Below are positions 35,323 to 57,298 of a stretch of 64,000 nucleotides of DNA, piece by piece (the stretch's first letter is position 1; each line of letters begins with the position of its first letter). The position numbers and the translations under genes were made by a program. The notes beneath the pieces were generated by a model. It searched no databases. It worked only from the letters and a program-made list of their open reading frames with translations, and had not been told where the DNA came from. The DNA lies in NCBI GenBank assembly GCA_030141605.1, contig JAQGDQ010000172.1, forward strand, positions 248,001 to 312,000, given 5' to 3'. Origin of the DNA: Tubiluchus corallicola (taxonomy: Eukaryota; Priapulida; Priapulimorpha; Priapulimorphida; Tubiluchidae).

Positions 35323-36008
35323 ATCTCTTTATTTGGAACAGGGAAACGAGAATCAGAATCACGGACCCAGAAATAAATGAGATTCACACAAGCAGTCGAA
35401 CTGCAACACTTGTGTGAAAGGGGCGTACATGAGGGAGGCTACGATAAAATAGATACGATAGATACGATTAAATGGCCGTACAATGCTCAGTGTATCAAAC
35501 GAGACTAAAAAGCAACACTCAAAAACTGATAATTATGTACTTTCACAAACCGATTCCGTATTACGTAGAGCAACAATATCTGCCTAATATATGTTGTAGG
35601 GCCGCTTAAAATTCTTACTATACCAACTTTTTTTCCCGTTTTACTACCTAATAACGTCAGTTTCATAAGTTTGACCTTTCCGACATGTACATAAAGAAGT
35701 TGTTTGGCAGAACAATATCATTGCACCGTTTCCATTGAACCGCCCACTCTATCCATTCAATTTACGATTCTAAAAATGCTTGTTGACTTAAACACAAAGG
35801 CTGTTTGACGACGAGACTAGAATAATTTGTATGTGTTTGCTCTTCTTACATTTGATTACTTCTTATGGCTCTTGAGTTCTGCAAGATGGCTGCCTGGAGA
35901 CAAATAGCCTTCAATGTGGACAAGGCCACTCAATGTCGCACTAAAGTTCCTCATCATATAAGTTTTGGCGTCACTTCATGTAATATCTCATTACATCAAG
36001 GTCGTTCT
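35323..36008. other. non-coding
   Basis: Nothing recognised apart from a short GATACGATA repeat near 35445. Confidence 0.4.
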
Positions 36009-36069
36009 TGATGATGATGATGATGATAATAATAATAATAGTAACAATAATAATAATAATAATAATTAT

Positions 36070-36125
<56 letters not shown>

Positions 36126-36131
36126 TAATAA
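36009..36131. repeat. (GAT)n-(AAT)n compound microsatellite
   Basis: Five or six GAT units run into about 35 AAT/ATA units with interruptions. Confidence 0.95.
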
Positions 36132-39100
36132 GGTTGATGACAGTACTATTGATGATATTGTACTACTTCTAGAAACAATGGTCTTGTCAGAATGTTCTGT
36201 CATCTTTAGTTTTTATTAGGCTATTGTTTATTGTTTGCGATAGAGTAACCTGTGAATCGTGTTGGTAAAGTCTGAATGGTTTGCATCTCCTGCGATTCTT
36301 AGCTGTAGTCACAATAAATGTCGGAAGGCTGTCGTAAACTGGAAAAATTTTATGACTAATTCAAGGGTCTAATCAGTCCTCTTTGGTTGTTGTGAACTTC
36401 ATTAGCACACAATCGAATAATTTCATTAGTTCAGATAGCCAGAAGAGCACAAAGTGTGAAGAGGACGTCCGTCCAATTACAGAAACTATTGGTCTATTTT
36501 GCTGCGCGCTATTTGATGTGATAATCTCTAATGTCCCAAGTAGCTAGTAGTAAACAATTTACAACTGTTGCTACTTAACGTCTCTGTATTCTTATCAAAT
36601 CATCGAATCGCGACAAATGGTCAGAAAGACGATCTTATCTGAGCACAGAAACTTCTGAATAATATTTCCTCATCTAGAGTGATAATTTAGTTTTCGTTTG
36701 ATGAATAAAACTTTCGTTTCTGTAAATGCCTTATTAGTTAATAAGTGGTGCCAATTTGGGAACACTAATAAATGTTAAATACGTTTTGACGAAACAGGAT
36801 AGAAAAGCATACTGAATACTGAAAACCCAGTGAAAAAACCCACTATAGAATGTCCCCAACTCTGTCAACTTGCATGATATAGCAATTAATCCAAAAAGTT
36901 AACATCAGTAGGACAAATAGTGCATGTAAGAACAAGTAGATATTTTTCAAAGATTTAGGAAAACGGTAGTTAAGCATGTACTTTTATTATTTTAATTCTA
37001 ATTTATTTTGCGGGTTTGCACCAGACAGTTTTTACAACGGATAAGAGGGCATTCCCGAAAGCATTTGAAATCTGTAAACCAAACAATGTTCTTAGGATAT
37101 TGCAAGGAAAGATTGTGACATCCCGTGACAATTGACAGTGTCTAATACATATAATTTTCTTAGAACTATTATAATCAGAATGACATAAGCGGATGTTATT
37201 TATGAGTTACATTGTCGCTGTCGCAGTTCTCAAAATGACAACAACACAATAATACCCGAAGTCTAAGCATAATTATTTTTCTGCACCTTTAATTTTAACT
37301 CATTATGATCGTTAACCGTCTACTTATGTAGAAAACATGGTAATAAGAACTAAATTTGTCTTGATTATAGTTTAGTGCTTAGTAGCACCGTGTTGGTCAC
37401 GTTGTATGACAGTAATGCAGTGCAAATCCATAAACAGTGTACTTGACAGCTGCGGGGTACAGTAATTGTAGCCTACCTATATTATATACGGTTGTAAAGA
37501 ACCTTACCCTAAAATTAAGGGCGAGTCTTTCAATTTTTCGCACGCATGGCCACTTATGGATATAAACTGATTATCGCGGAACCAGCCACCCAATGAAGAA
37601 CCGGCTCCAAGATCGCAGAGCATTAGAGTTAATGTAGCAGAATAAAAGAAAAGCACAAACACGAGAAAGTTCTATGACAGTGTGGACTAGATTTTGTGCT
37701 TAATATTGTAAAATTTTTGACTGATGTTAATTCGTTAAATATAATAATTAAGGATAATAAATTTGCGAAAAGATTTGAGAGCCGACAAAACTTTTTTATT
37801 GCCAGCCAATAGCAGCAAGGTTGTTTTGTTGTTTGGACAGGCCAAGGCTACAGGAATATGCGTTTAGGAAGTAACAAAGCAAAAAAACTTGAAAAGTAGA
37901 ATTATATCCGCTGTACTGAGATGTCGGAGTCTCAGCTTTTAGAAATGATTAGGAATTTTTGATGACCTTGCATTGTTAGCGCTTAGTTTAAAGCTCGACA
38001 AGAAACAATAAAAATTTGAAAGGCTTTGACTTTGTTAATATCCAACGTATCCAAGGTAAAAAGCAAGTCATTCCACAACCATCAACATACTAAGCGTGGA
38101 TTCCGGATTGCTTAAAATATAGAGCTATTTCATGCAGATGATATAATGAGGAAATTTATTCTTAGAAATAATAACGCAACTGGAAATTTCGCTTGGCTTC
38201 ACCAAATTTTAAAATTTTATGTATGACAATCATAGAAACTGCATAAAAATCATGTAGGTGTTTTTATTCGTACAAGTAATACTACAAAACTCACTATTCA
38301 GGCAATAGTGTATGTGTACTTTTTCATTAATTTTTTGCTTATGTGAGGGAAATAATACAAAATGTTTATGTGAAACATACAATGTTATCAATATTGTTTA
38401 AATCAATAAAAGTTATGCCCCAGTGTGCGCGAAACTTTGTTTGAAAAAAGGAAAGACGAATATACATTTATTAAGAAATTAGTGATTTATTAATATAAGC
38501 AACCACATCTTAATTTACCTTTTTATTAACTCATCATATTATCCCTTATATCTTTCATGTAGTTCCCTGAATTCCTTTTTCTTCGTTGTCCTTTTCAAGA
38601 AATAAAAAGACGTTATGTATTCTTAGTATGTAGAGTTCAATGTCAAAAAACACAAATTATAATTATATCTGTCAGTACCTTACAAAGCTGTCAAATCGTT
38701 GCTAGCGTGTTTCATTGGAATGCGCTATGTCACATACTTGTATTTTATAAGCAGGTACTCCCTGGGGGTCTGACGTAGGCCCTCTGCTATTTCTTATACG
38801 TATATAACGATCGAACTAAAAGCTGTGACCATAGACGGTCTATTACTGAACCACTAGTTTTTTTCCTCTTCAGCAATCAGTCACTTATGTTTCATACCTG
38901 TCATGACACAATTTGTTTTTTGCTTCTGAAACTTTGCAAAAACAACAGAAGTTTACTGGTATTACTTATCTACAGCTAAGAATACTTTTGTGAAACAACG
39001 TTATTCACTTTTTACCGAAATGCCCGGTGGTTGCTTGTTTACTAATCAAATACAAAAAATAATGATGCATTATAAGAAATATTATAATTAGAAAAAAATA

Positions 39101-40038
39101 TTCACCAGATGAAAGCAAATGTAGATGTGGAAGGGTCCTTTTCTGGAAATCTAAATTACTAAATACAAAACTAATTAAAAATGCCCTAGGCGACACAGGG
39201 GCTCGCTGTTTGTCAAATGGGAAGCTTCGACTGAAGCTCTTTCTTGTTTTGCGTTAACATTTTTATGTTAACTGAAATCTTATTATATGAAATTCCGTAA
39301 GCTCTGCCTCACTTTCGTGGACTTTGCACGAAATTTACCTGCTGCATAAACAGGTTTCGGTTTGTATGAAAAGGAAAAGAATACTGATGAACGCGATAAG
39401 AACATACTACCTGCTTATCGATGTTGTATCGAAACATAATTCCCAGCATGCTAAACAAAGCCAATTATAAAACTATTTGCCCGTTACAAATTCTATTTTA
39501 TTTTTATTTTTGTCGATAATGTACTGTGATATAACGTGACATGACTATAATAAAAGGCTTATTTTAGCCATTATTATATTATACCGTTTAGTTATTATTA
39601 GTATAATAATTTATCTAAAAAGCGAAATCTGCACACTGTATAATTGTATACATGGTGCGTTTATTTATGTAGTAAAAGATAATGGGTACCTATAAATGCA
39701 GTAAATATTATTATACTGCTGTGCGACAGCAACATAGCCTTGAGCAATATTTCTTTCAAATAAACCGGTTAAAGATTTTTACTAACATAAGCGGCAAATT
39801 GCGAAATACGCGATCTATAATTACTGTAACCCAAGAAACGTTCTCATGTCATTTTATAAATAGAGGCCAATTTATTGAGATTTATTTCCTAAACAGAATG
39901 TAATGTGTTTGCTACGACATAATGTATTACAAGGAGAAATTTTGAGAATTAGTAGAAGTTACTTCAATTTCTGCTATCTTCGATTATGAGGTTACACCAA
40001 GCGCAACAAAAGTCTTAGAGTTTCATTAAATGTCTGTA
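36132..40038. other. intergenic upstream of the SLC13 gene
   Basis: No gene recognised over 3.9 kb. At about 38745-38800 the plus strand resembles a scrap of LINE reverse transcriptase motif B (G-G-S-D-V-G-P-L-L-F-L-I), low confidence. A splice-acceptor-like TTTTTCTTTCAG ends at 40050, just before the SLC13 start, so an upstream non-coding exon may lie here. Confidence 0.4.
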
Positions 40039-40306
40039 TTTTTCTTTCAGGAGCCACCTTAGCAAAAAACTGGTACTGCGTCGAAGTATCCCACTAAACG
40101 AAGCATCGTCAACTTTTTGATGATACACGGTGAACGAAAATAAAATCGGATTTGCAAAAATAAAAAGACGTAAAACTGAGGCAACAAACTTGGAAAACAG
40201 AGCATCCTCACATTTAATAGAACATCTCGTTCAAGCTTGATTAACGAATTATACACCGCGCAGTTTGTGAAGTGGCTTTTATTTAGCTTATCTATACACC
40301 GACACA

Positions 40307-50778
<10,472 letters not shown>

Positions 50779-52678
50779 TATCAGAACATCAGTAACAAAT
50801 TTAAATAAGCTGCTCAAAAATTACGATAATTATGTAGCTTTCTCCATTTAGATTTGGTATTGGCCTGAGACGTTGTAAATGCACCGCTGTGCGGTAATTA
50901 AGATTATTGATATTCTATAATCTCTAGTTGTAAAATCTCAATTACAATCAGTATTGTTTTTATTAGCGACTTTAGCTTTTAAATGCAGTTTATAAATGAT
51001 TTTTTATTCATGCCGTTTTGTTGATACTAATAGTTTATTAGATATATTCATTTGTGCGACAATTTTGTAAATAGTTTTTAAAATTATGCATAACTGAGTT
51101 GGCAATTTAAGGCAAACTGTTGTATGCGTTGGGGAATTTTAATTGCAGGCGCGTTCTTTCATCATTAATTCTCTTAAATTTGTTGCAATAATGCAATCGA
51201 GACAATAAGCGTCTGTTAACAAAAAAGCAACTCTGTTATCTAATTTTTTTTCATTTTGACAGCTTTGACATAAACTAACTGAGTTCACTCAGCTACAAGC
51301 TGAGCTACTACCCTTTAAAATGTTTAGCAAAATCCAGCGAACTTTGATCGCCTTAACATCGCTGAAAATTTGCAGGCTCATTTCAGCCAAGATGCAGACT
51401 CATTTCTCTTTTTTACTTTCATTCTCTTACACTCTATCTCCTCCTCCTCTCTCTCTCTCTCTCTGTCTCTCCCTCTCCCTCTCTCGTCATACCGCCTCTT
51501 TTTCTTTCTCTATTTGTCACTCTTTTCCATTCGCTTTCTCTTCTTTGCCCATCTTTCTTTCATTCTTTTTTCCCAGCCTCCTTTCCTTTCTTTCCCCGTC
51601 TTTCTCTCTCTCTCTCGCTCTAATCTCTGTCTATTTAGCTTTGGTTAGCTTGAAAGTTATAATTTTGATTTTATTGGTTTCTATCTATACTTGACTATCT
51701 AGAAACTGCATTTCACAATGAAATCGTAACTTGGTACCCGTGGGTTAAATGTTCATCAATCTCATTGTGGAACAAAAACGGTTTTTAATTTATGGAGGGG
51801 AAAGTAATTAGTCTGGAAATAACGCTCACCATAATTAAATTTGTACATGTTGAAGAATTTAAAGAATTAATTGAATAGTATTATACTATTGTTCTTACTG
51901 CTTGGTGGTTATTATAAAGCGAAGATATGATTTTCAATTTAAACGGATCTTAAATTTATGCACAATTTTTATTTCCCAATAAATTATATAAAATTGCTAT
52001 TATTCTGAGTTTTACTTAAATTTCACATTACCAAAGACTAGACAAATTTAGCAAGTCATGTTACGTTGCATGATTCGACGAGTTTCTGCCCCAGTTCATA
52101 TATTGCATTGCATAACCATCTCCGATAAAAACCTGCGAACCCCATTCGTATCGAAAAATTGAATGAAGAAGTTTTCTTATTTTAGTTGTAAGTGAATTCA
52201 AATGCAGAATTGATATTATGGATAAAAATGTGAGGCCAAGCTTAATTAAATTTCTGCCATAATAAACACGCACAGAAACAGTAACATTTTGTGCTCATAC
52301 TAAGTATTGCACTTCAGTATCATTGCAAAAATCCAGCAAATCCTAAAATCCAAGCACTCACTTGAAAACCGTAATGATCTTTTACACTATACAGCCAAGG
52401 CCTAAGTCAAGACAGCCACTTGTAATAACACGCTGAATTTATTATTAAATAATTTTCCCAAGAATGAATCAGTTAAATCAAAAATTATACCTACTTCATT
52501 TCTTGGTACCACGTCACAAGGATGCACTCCGCTGATCAAAGGAAATGACTGGACTAGAGAGGCATTCTCAGTTTCTCACATGCCAGCACTTTCATACCTG
52601 ATGTCAGCTCCATGCAACTGTTTTTGTTCAATTGCAGAAGCTGCTTCATGTGAATTTGCTCATTGAGCTTGCTGTTAT
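50779..52678. other. SLC13 3' UTR and intergenic region
   Basis: AT-rich, with a CT-rich tract at about 51440-51625. A CCAATAAATT at about 51975 is a possible but distant poly(A) signal. No other gene recognised. Confidence 0.4.
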
Positions 52679-55600
52679 GTGTGTCTTTATTTGAACGATC
52701 CAAGATATCTTGGAATGTTCTTGGAATCTTGGAATNNNNATGTTCGGACACTTCTGGATCGCAAAAATTCGGATAGACCTGAACGACGGACAGCCCTAGT
52801 TGCTAAAGAGCTTGCCAGATTCAACATTGATATAGCTGCTCTCAGTGAAACACGGATTTCTGAAGAAGGGCAGCTTGAGGAGACTGGTGCTGGATACACC
52901 TTCTTCTGGAAGGGAAAAGACCAAGAGGAACGGAGGAACCACGGAGTGGGCTTTGCCATTAGGAGTCAACTGGTCAGAAACCATAACATGGCTCCAAAAG
53001 GCATCAACGAACGACTTATGACTCTTCGTGTGCCTCTCCCAGAGAATAACTTTGCCACCTTGATTTCTGCCTACGCTCCAACATTGGATGCTCAAGATGA
53101 TGTCAAGGAAACTTTCTACCAACAACTAAGCGACACCATCTCCCAAGTTCCAGCGAGGGACCGCCTTCTACTCTTGGGAGACTTTAATGCTAGAGTGGGC
53201 AAAGACAATCTCCTCTGGGAAAACATTATTGGAAAACAGGGCATTGGTAACTGTAATGCAAATGGACTCCTCCTCCTTGGCCTTTGTGCTGAGCATGAGC
53301 TTTTCATCACTAATACCCAATTTCGGCTTCCTAACCGTTTCAAAACAACATGGAGACACCCTCGGTCTAAATTATGGCATACCCTTGACTACGTCATTGT
53401 CAAACAACAGCATAAGAAGGATGTTTTGGTTACTAGGAGCTTGCCCGGTGCTGATGACTGTTGGACAGACCACCGTCTTCTGATCAGCAAAATAAGAATG
53501 AGCCTGCATCGAAAACCAAGAACTCGCATCAACAACCAGGTTAGAAGAAGATATGACATCAGTAAACTAACAAGCCCAACCACGTCTCAAAACTATAGAG
53601 ATGCGCTCAATCAAAAGATAACTGCAAACCAAGTTAATACCTCACTAGACTCAGAGTGGACTAACCTACGCACGGCTATGGAAGAGGCAGCCCAATGCAC
53701 AATTGGACTCCAAGAAAGGAAGCATCAAGACTGGTTTGACTCCCATGACCAAGAAATCGCTGCTCTCATTGATGCCAAGCGAAAAGCCAGGATAGACCAT
53801 GAGCAGCATCCCCTGTCATTCGAGAAGAAAGTCAGGTTCCAACAACTGAAAAGCCAATGTCAGTCCAGAATGAGGGAGCTCCAAAACAACTGGTGGCAAC
53901 AGAAGGCAGAAGAACTTCAACATCATGCAGATTGCAGAGACCTTAGAAGTTTCTACGCAGGCACCAAGGAGATCTATGGTCCTAGAAGAAGATCAGTGGG
54001 AACTCTTATGTCAGCCGACAACACCACCCTCCTGACCGAGAGCCAAGATATTCTGGACCGATGGAAACAGCACTTTAACACCTTGCTAAACCGGAACTCA
54101 ACGACAGCAGCTGACTTCCTAAGGAATGTTCCACAGCATCCCCTGCAACCCCAGTTATCGGTTCCACCCAACTTTATTGAGTTTGAAACAGCCATTAAGC
54201 GTATGCCTCGAGGGAAGGCTGCTGGACCCGACAATATCCAAGTGGAACTCATCAGTCATGGTGGACCTGCTCTCAAGAACCGACTGTTCAACCTGATGCT
54301 TCAAATGTGGGAAGCAAAACGAGTCCCAGATGACCTGAAAAACGCACTCATTGTCACTATCTTTAAAAAGGGGGATCGCAACCTGTGTGGAAACTACAGG
54401 GGGATATCACTGCTTTCAATTGCCGGAAAGATTCTGTCAAGAATTATCTTGAACCGTCTTCAGGGGGTTGCAGAAAGGATCATACCTGAATCTCAGTGTG
54501 GGTTCCGAGCTTTACGTGGGACCATTGATATGATCTTCTGTGCGCGACAACTGCAGGAAAAGGCCCGTGAGCAGCGGAAGCCTCTCTTCCTCGTGTTCTA
54601 TGACTTAGAAAAAGCCTATGACAGCGTTCCAAGAGAAGCCATGTGGGCTGTCCTGCAACGTTTTGGTCTTCCAGATGACTTCATCAAGATGATACAAGCT
54701 ATGCATGATGGTATGACGGCACGTGTTATCAACCAAAACACTATCTCAGAAGAGTTCCCAATCACTTGTGGACTAAAACAAGGCTGTGTCCTCGCACCAA
54801 CGCTCTTTTCACTCTATCTCACTGCTATGCTTCATGACCTTCCACCAGACAATCCAGGGGTGGAATTGAGATGCCGCTTTGATGGGGGGCTCTTCAATCT
54901 GTCGCGTTTTCGAGCCAGGAACCGCACCACAACTTTCAGAGTGACAGAGCTGCAATATGCGGATGATAATGCGGCAACAGCCCACTCAGCCAATCACCTG
55001 CAACAATCAGTCAGCAACTTCTGTGACGCATATTCTCGCTTTGGCCTTACAGTCAACATAGGAAAAACCAAAGTTATTGTCCAATCATCACCTGAAGCAG
55101 ACACACCAGTATGTAACATTTCCATTAATGGTGCAGATCTAGAATGTGTTGAACATTTCCCGTACCTGGGCAGTCTACTCTCCGTCCAGTGCAACTCAAC
55201 AAAGGATGTGGAAAATAGGCTTAGAGCTGCCCATGCCGCTTTCGGCAGACTCTCAACCCGTGTCTTTGGTAATGCTCATCTAACTCGTCGAACCAAGCTG
55301 ATGGTCTATAATGCTATTGTCGTTTCCACACTCCTTTACGGATGTGAAACATGGACTCTGTACCGCCAAGACCTGAAAAAACTCGAACAGTTCCACCAGA
55401 AAAAGCTTCGCTCAGTTTCCAACATCAGATGGGATGATTATGTCACCAATAATTCAGTTCTCGAGAGATTCAACACCACTAGTATAGAAGCTATGATTAC
55501 GAAACATCGGCTAAGGTGGGCAGGTCATGTAGCACGTATGGACGAAAACAGACTTCCCCGAAGGATCCTCTTCAGTGAGCTGAGCACTGGAAAACGCCCC

Positions 55601-55900
55601 CTGGGCCGCCCTAGGTGCCGCTACAAGGACCAACTAAAAGAAACCCTGCAATCAGCAAGGATCGATCCAGAAACCTGGGAGCAGACAGCGCGGCAGCGAA
55701 CAAAGTGGAGAAGAGTCATCCAGGAAGGGACTGAGCATTTTGAAACAACCAGACGAGCAGCAATTGAAGCCAAACGTCAACGAAGGAAAGAGAAGGCCCG
55801 TCAACCTCAGGTAACTTCCACCATCCAATGTGACAAATGCACCAGAATGTTTCGAGCAAGGATCGGGCTGTTAAGCCACCAACGTGCCCACCACAGCTAG
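52679..55900 (+). CDS. APE-type non-LTR retrotransposon endonuclease-reverse transcriptase
   Basis: 1073-codon frame. N-terminal apurinic-type endonuclease: S-E-T-R near 60, G-D-F-N-A-R-V-G near 170, T-D-H-R-L-L near 263. Reverse transcriptase: G-K-A-A-G-P-D-N-I, Y-R-G-I-S-L-L, F-Y-D-L-E-K-A-Y-D-S-V, Y-A-D-D at 760-763. C-terminal G-R-P-R-C-R-Y and W segments, then a C2H2-like finger C-D-K-C..H-Q-R-A-H in the last 25 residues. Similar ORFs are widespread in marine invertebrates. Four Ns at 52736-52739 interrupt the conserved W-N-V-R-T-L-L start region; residues before them may not belong to the element, so the true start is unknown. Clade not assigned. No stop or frameshift after the gap, so it is young. 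Confidence 0.9.
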   Translation: MCLYLNDPRYLGMFLESWNXXVRTLLDRKNSDRPERRTALVAKELARFNIDIAALSETRISEEGQLEETGAGYTFFWKGKDQEERRNHGVGFAIRSQLVRNHNMAPKGINERLMTLRVPLPENNFATLISAYAPTLDAQDDVKETFYQQLSDTISQVPARDRLLLLGDFNARVGKDNLLWENIIGKQGIGNCNANGLLLLGLCAEHELFITNTQFRLPNRFKTTWRHPRSKLWHTLDYVIVKQQHKKDVLVTRSLPGADDCWTDHRLLISKIRMSLHRKPRTRINNQVRRRYDISKLTSPTTSQNYRDALNQKITANQVNTSLDSEWTNLRTAMEEAAQCTIGLQERKHQDWFDSHDQEIAALIDAKRKARIDHEQHPLSFEKKVRFQQLKSQCQSRMRELQNNWWQQKAEELQHHADCRDLRSFYAGTKEIYGPRRRSVGTLMSADNTTLLTESQDILDRWKQHFNTLLNRNSTTAADFLRNVPQHPLQPQLSVPPNFIEFETAIKRMPRGKAAGPDNIQVELISHGGPALKNRLFNLMLQMWEAKRVPDDLKNALIVTIFKKGDRNLCGNYRGISLLSIAGKILSRIILNRLQGVAERIIPESQCGFRALRGTIDMIFCARQLQEKAREQRKPLFLVFYDLEKAYDSVPREAMWAVLQRFGLPDDFIKMIQAMHDGMTARVINQNTISEEFPITCGLKQGCVLAPTLFSLYLTAMLHDLPPDNPGVELRCRFDGGLFNLSRFRARNRTTTFRVTELQYADDNAATAHSANHLQQSVSNFCDAYSRFGLTVNIGKTKVIVQSSPEADTPVCNISINGADLECVEHFPYLGSLLSVQCNSTKDVENRLRAAHAAFGRLSTRVFGNAHLTRRTKLMVYNAIVVSTLLYGCETWTLYRQDLKKLEQFHQKKLRSVSNIRWDDYVTNNSVLERFNTTSIEAMITKHRLRWAGHVARMDENRLPRRILFSELSTGKRPLGRPRCRYKDQLKETLQSARIDPETWEQTARQRTKWRRVIQEGTEHFETTRRAAIEAKRQRRKEKARQPQVTSTIQCDKCTRMFRARIGLLSHQRAHHS

Positions 55901-55960
55901 TAACTTCGACCGAAAGGACAATACTCGGAAACGAGTGAAAGCCGACGACGACGACGATTT
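52730..55960 (+). mobile_element. LINE element, near full length
   Basis: Spans the endonuclease-RT frame plus a short 3' UTR that ends in a (GAC)n-like run GACGACGACGACGA at about 55943-55957, typical of the family's simple-repeat 3' tail. No ORF1 is seen upstream, and the 5' end falls at the 4-N gap, so it is probably 5'-truncated or not fully assembled. Confidence 0.75.
52736..52739. other. assembly gap (4 N)
   Basis: The sequence reads TTGGAAT, four Ns, then ATGTTCGG. Dropping the Ns and one AT gives TTGGAATGTTCGG, which encodes the expected W-N-V-R. The gap looks like two contig ends that overlap but were not merged. Confidence 0.7.
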
Positions 55961-56500
55961 GAACGATATGCACTGCAGAAGCCATCATTAATAAGTAGCG
56001 CCAAGGAGATGAAGATTATATTTGGCACTTTCCTAGACTTTGCAAATATTTTTCGACATTCTGCTTGTCATTCTGGTTTAGCAAAAAGAATGGCTAAATC
56101 TCATCTTAATTTTATTCCATAATTATAATATAATACAGATTTCTATGCTGGTATAAAAATTGTTTTTAAATTTATCAGTCATTAATGTTTAAATATTTCA
56201 AATAATATGTTACATATATCTTAGCTTGTGTTTATATTATTCAGATTTAAAATCAGTTAGAAAGTACTCTTTTAATGTGACATAAAATTTCAATGAATAT
56301 TTAAACAGGAAAACAACCTTGATCTCAGAGTAAAATGCAATATTCACGTTTCACAATACTAAAAAATTATGCACAATTAAAAGCATATTACCACATAAAG
56401 TATAGTATTAATTTTATGGAATTTTATTTCGCTTCTCTTTGTTAAAGGAAGTAAAAAAGCAAAAAAGAGATCTTATTTCACAAAATGTAAAGGCTGATAA
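55961..56500. other. non-coding, AT-rich
   Basis: Nothing recognised between the LINE tail and the hAT MITE. Confidence 0.45.
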
Positions 56501-56508
56501 ATGATAAT

Positions 56509-56885
56509 TAGGGGTGAGCGTTCTCTACCAGAAAGCGAATTCGAATCGAACCGAACTTCAGTGTTTCGGATTCGAATTGAGATTGAACGATTTTCGAACA
56601 AGTTTTCGAACCACCAGAAAAAATTAGTCTTACAAAGATCATGTGTATCACTAGATATTGTTCTGCAATAAAACGACTAGTAATTTGCTTAAAATTGTGC
56701 ACAGAAATCACTGCTAAATTACGCTAATTGCTTGTTGTTTCGATCGTTTTAGTGATCAGGAACATATGTGATTGAAGTGCTGAATTATTCGAATCGAGTG
56801 CGAACTAAAAAAACTCATTCGAATCTATTTCGAGCGTTCGAATTCGATTCAACGTTCGAACCCGAACGTTCGATGTTCACCCCTA
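56509..56885. mobile_element. hAT-superfamily MITE with 8-bp target duplication
   Basis: The ends TAGGGGTGA and TCACCCCTA are inverse copies. ATGATAAT lies directly on both sides (56501-56508 and 56886-56893), a perfect 8-bp target duplication. The TAGGGGTG-type ends and 8-bp duplication are diagnostic of hAT elements. The 377-bp body has no coding capacity and is full of TTCGAA-type motifs near both ends (subterminal repeats). Confidence 0.9.
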
Positions 56886-56893
56886 ATGATAAT

Positions 56894-57298
56894 ATCACTT
56901 TTGTAGTGCGGCATAGCCGCAGTGGTGTGACAATAAACTGAAGTTGAATGTTATCGCCCTTGTGTTGACAACAAAGTGTGTAACCCTTGCAGACGAATAT
57001 ATAATTATTATAGCAATTGTTTTCTTTCCTTTTTTGAAAATTAATTTTAGTAGTGGCGTATGAGCTGCAAGGAATTTTCTTGTAGTTTGTCAAACAAGCT
57101 CTATTTCTTGACCCATAAATTTCGAAACTCGCCTAAGAATTTTACACTTTTAACTATATAAATTTGCAGTCAAAGAAGATTCATGTTCTTTTTTACGTGT
57201 TATATTGTTTTTTACCATAATTGTATTTGAGGCCAGCAGTTCACGAAAATTGCTCTTGATTTAATTTATTTGTATTTGTCTATCAAGGCCAAAATAAC
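56894..57298. other. intergenic upstream of coiled-coil gene
   Basis: AT-rich; probably contains the promoter and 5' UTR of the 57299 gene. TATCAAG at 57285-57291 could be a cis or trans splice acceptor. Nothing firm. Confidence 0.35.
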
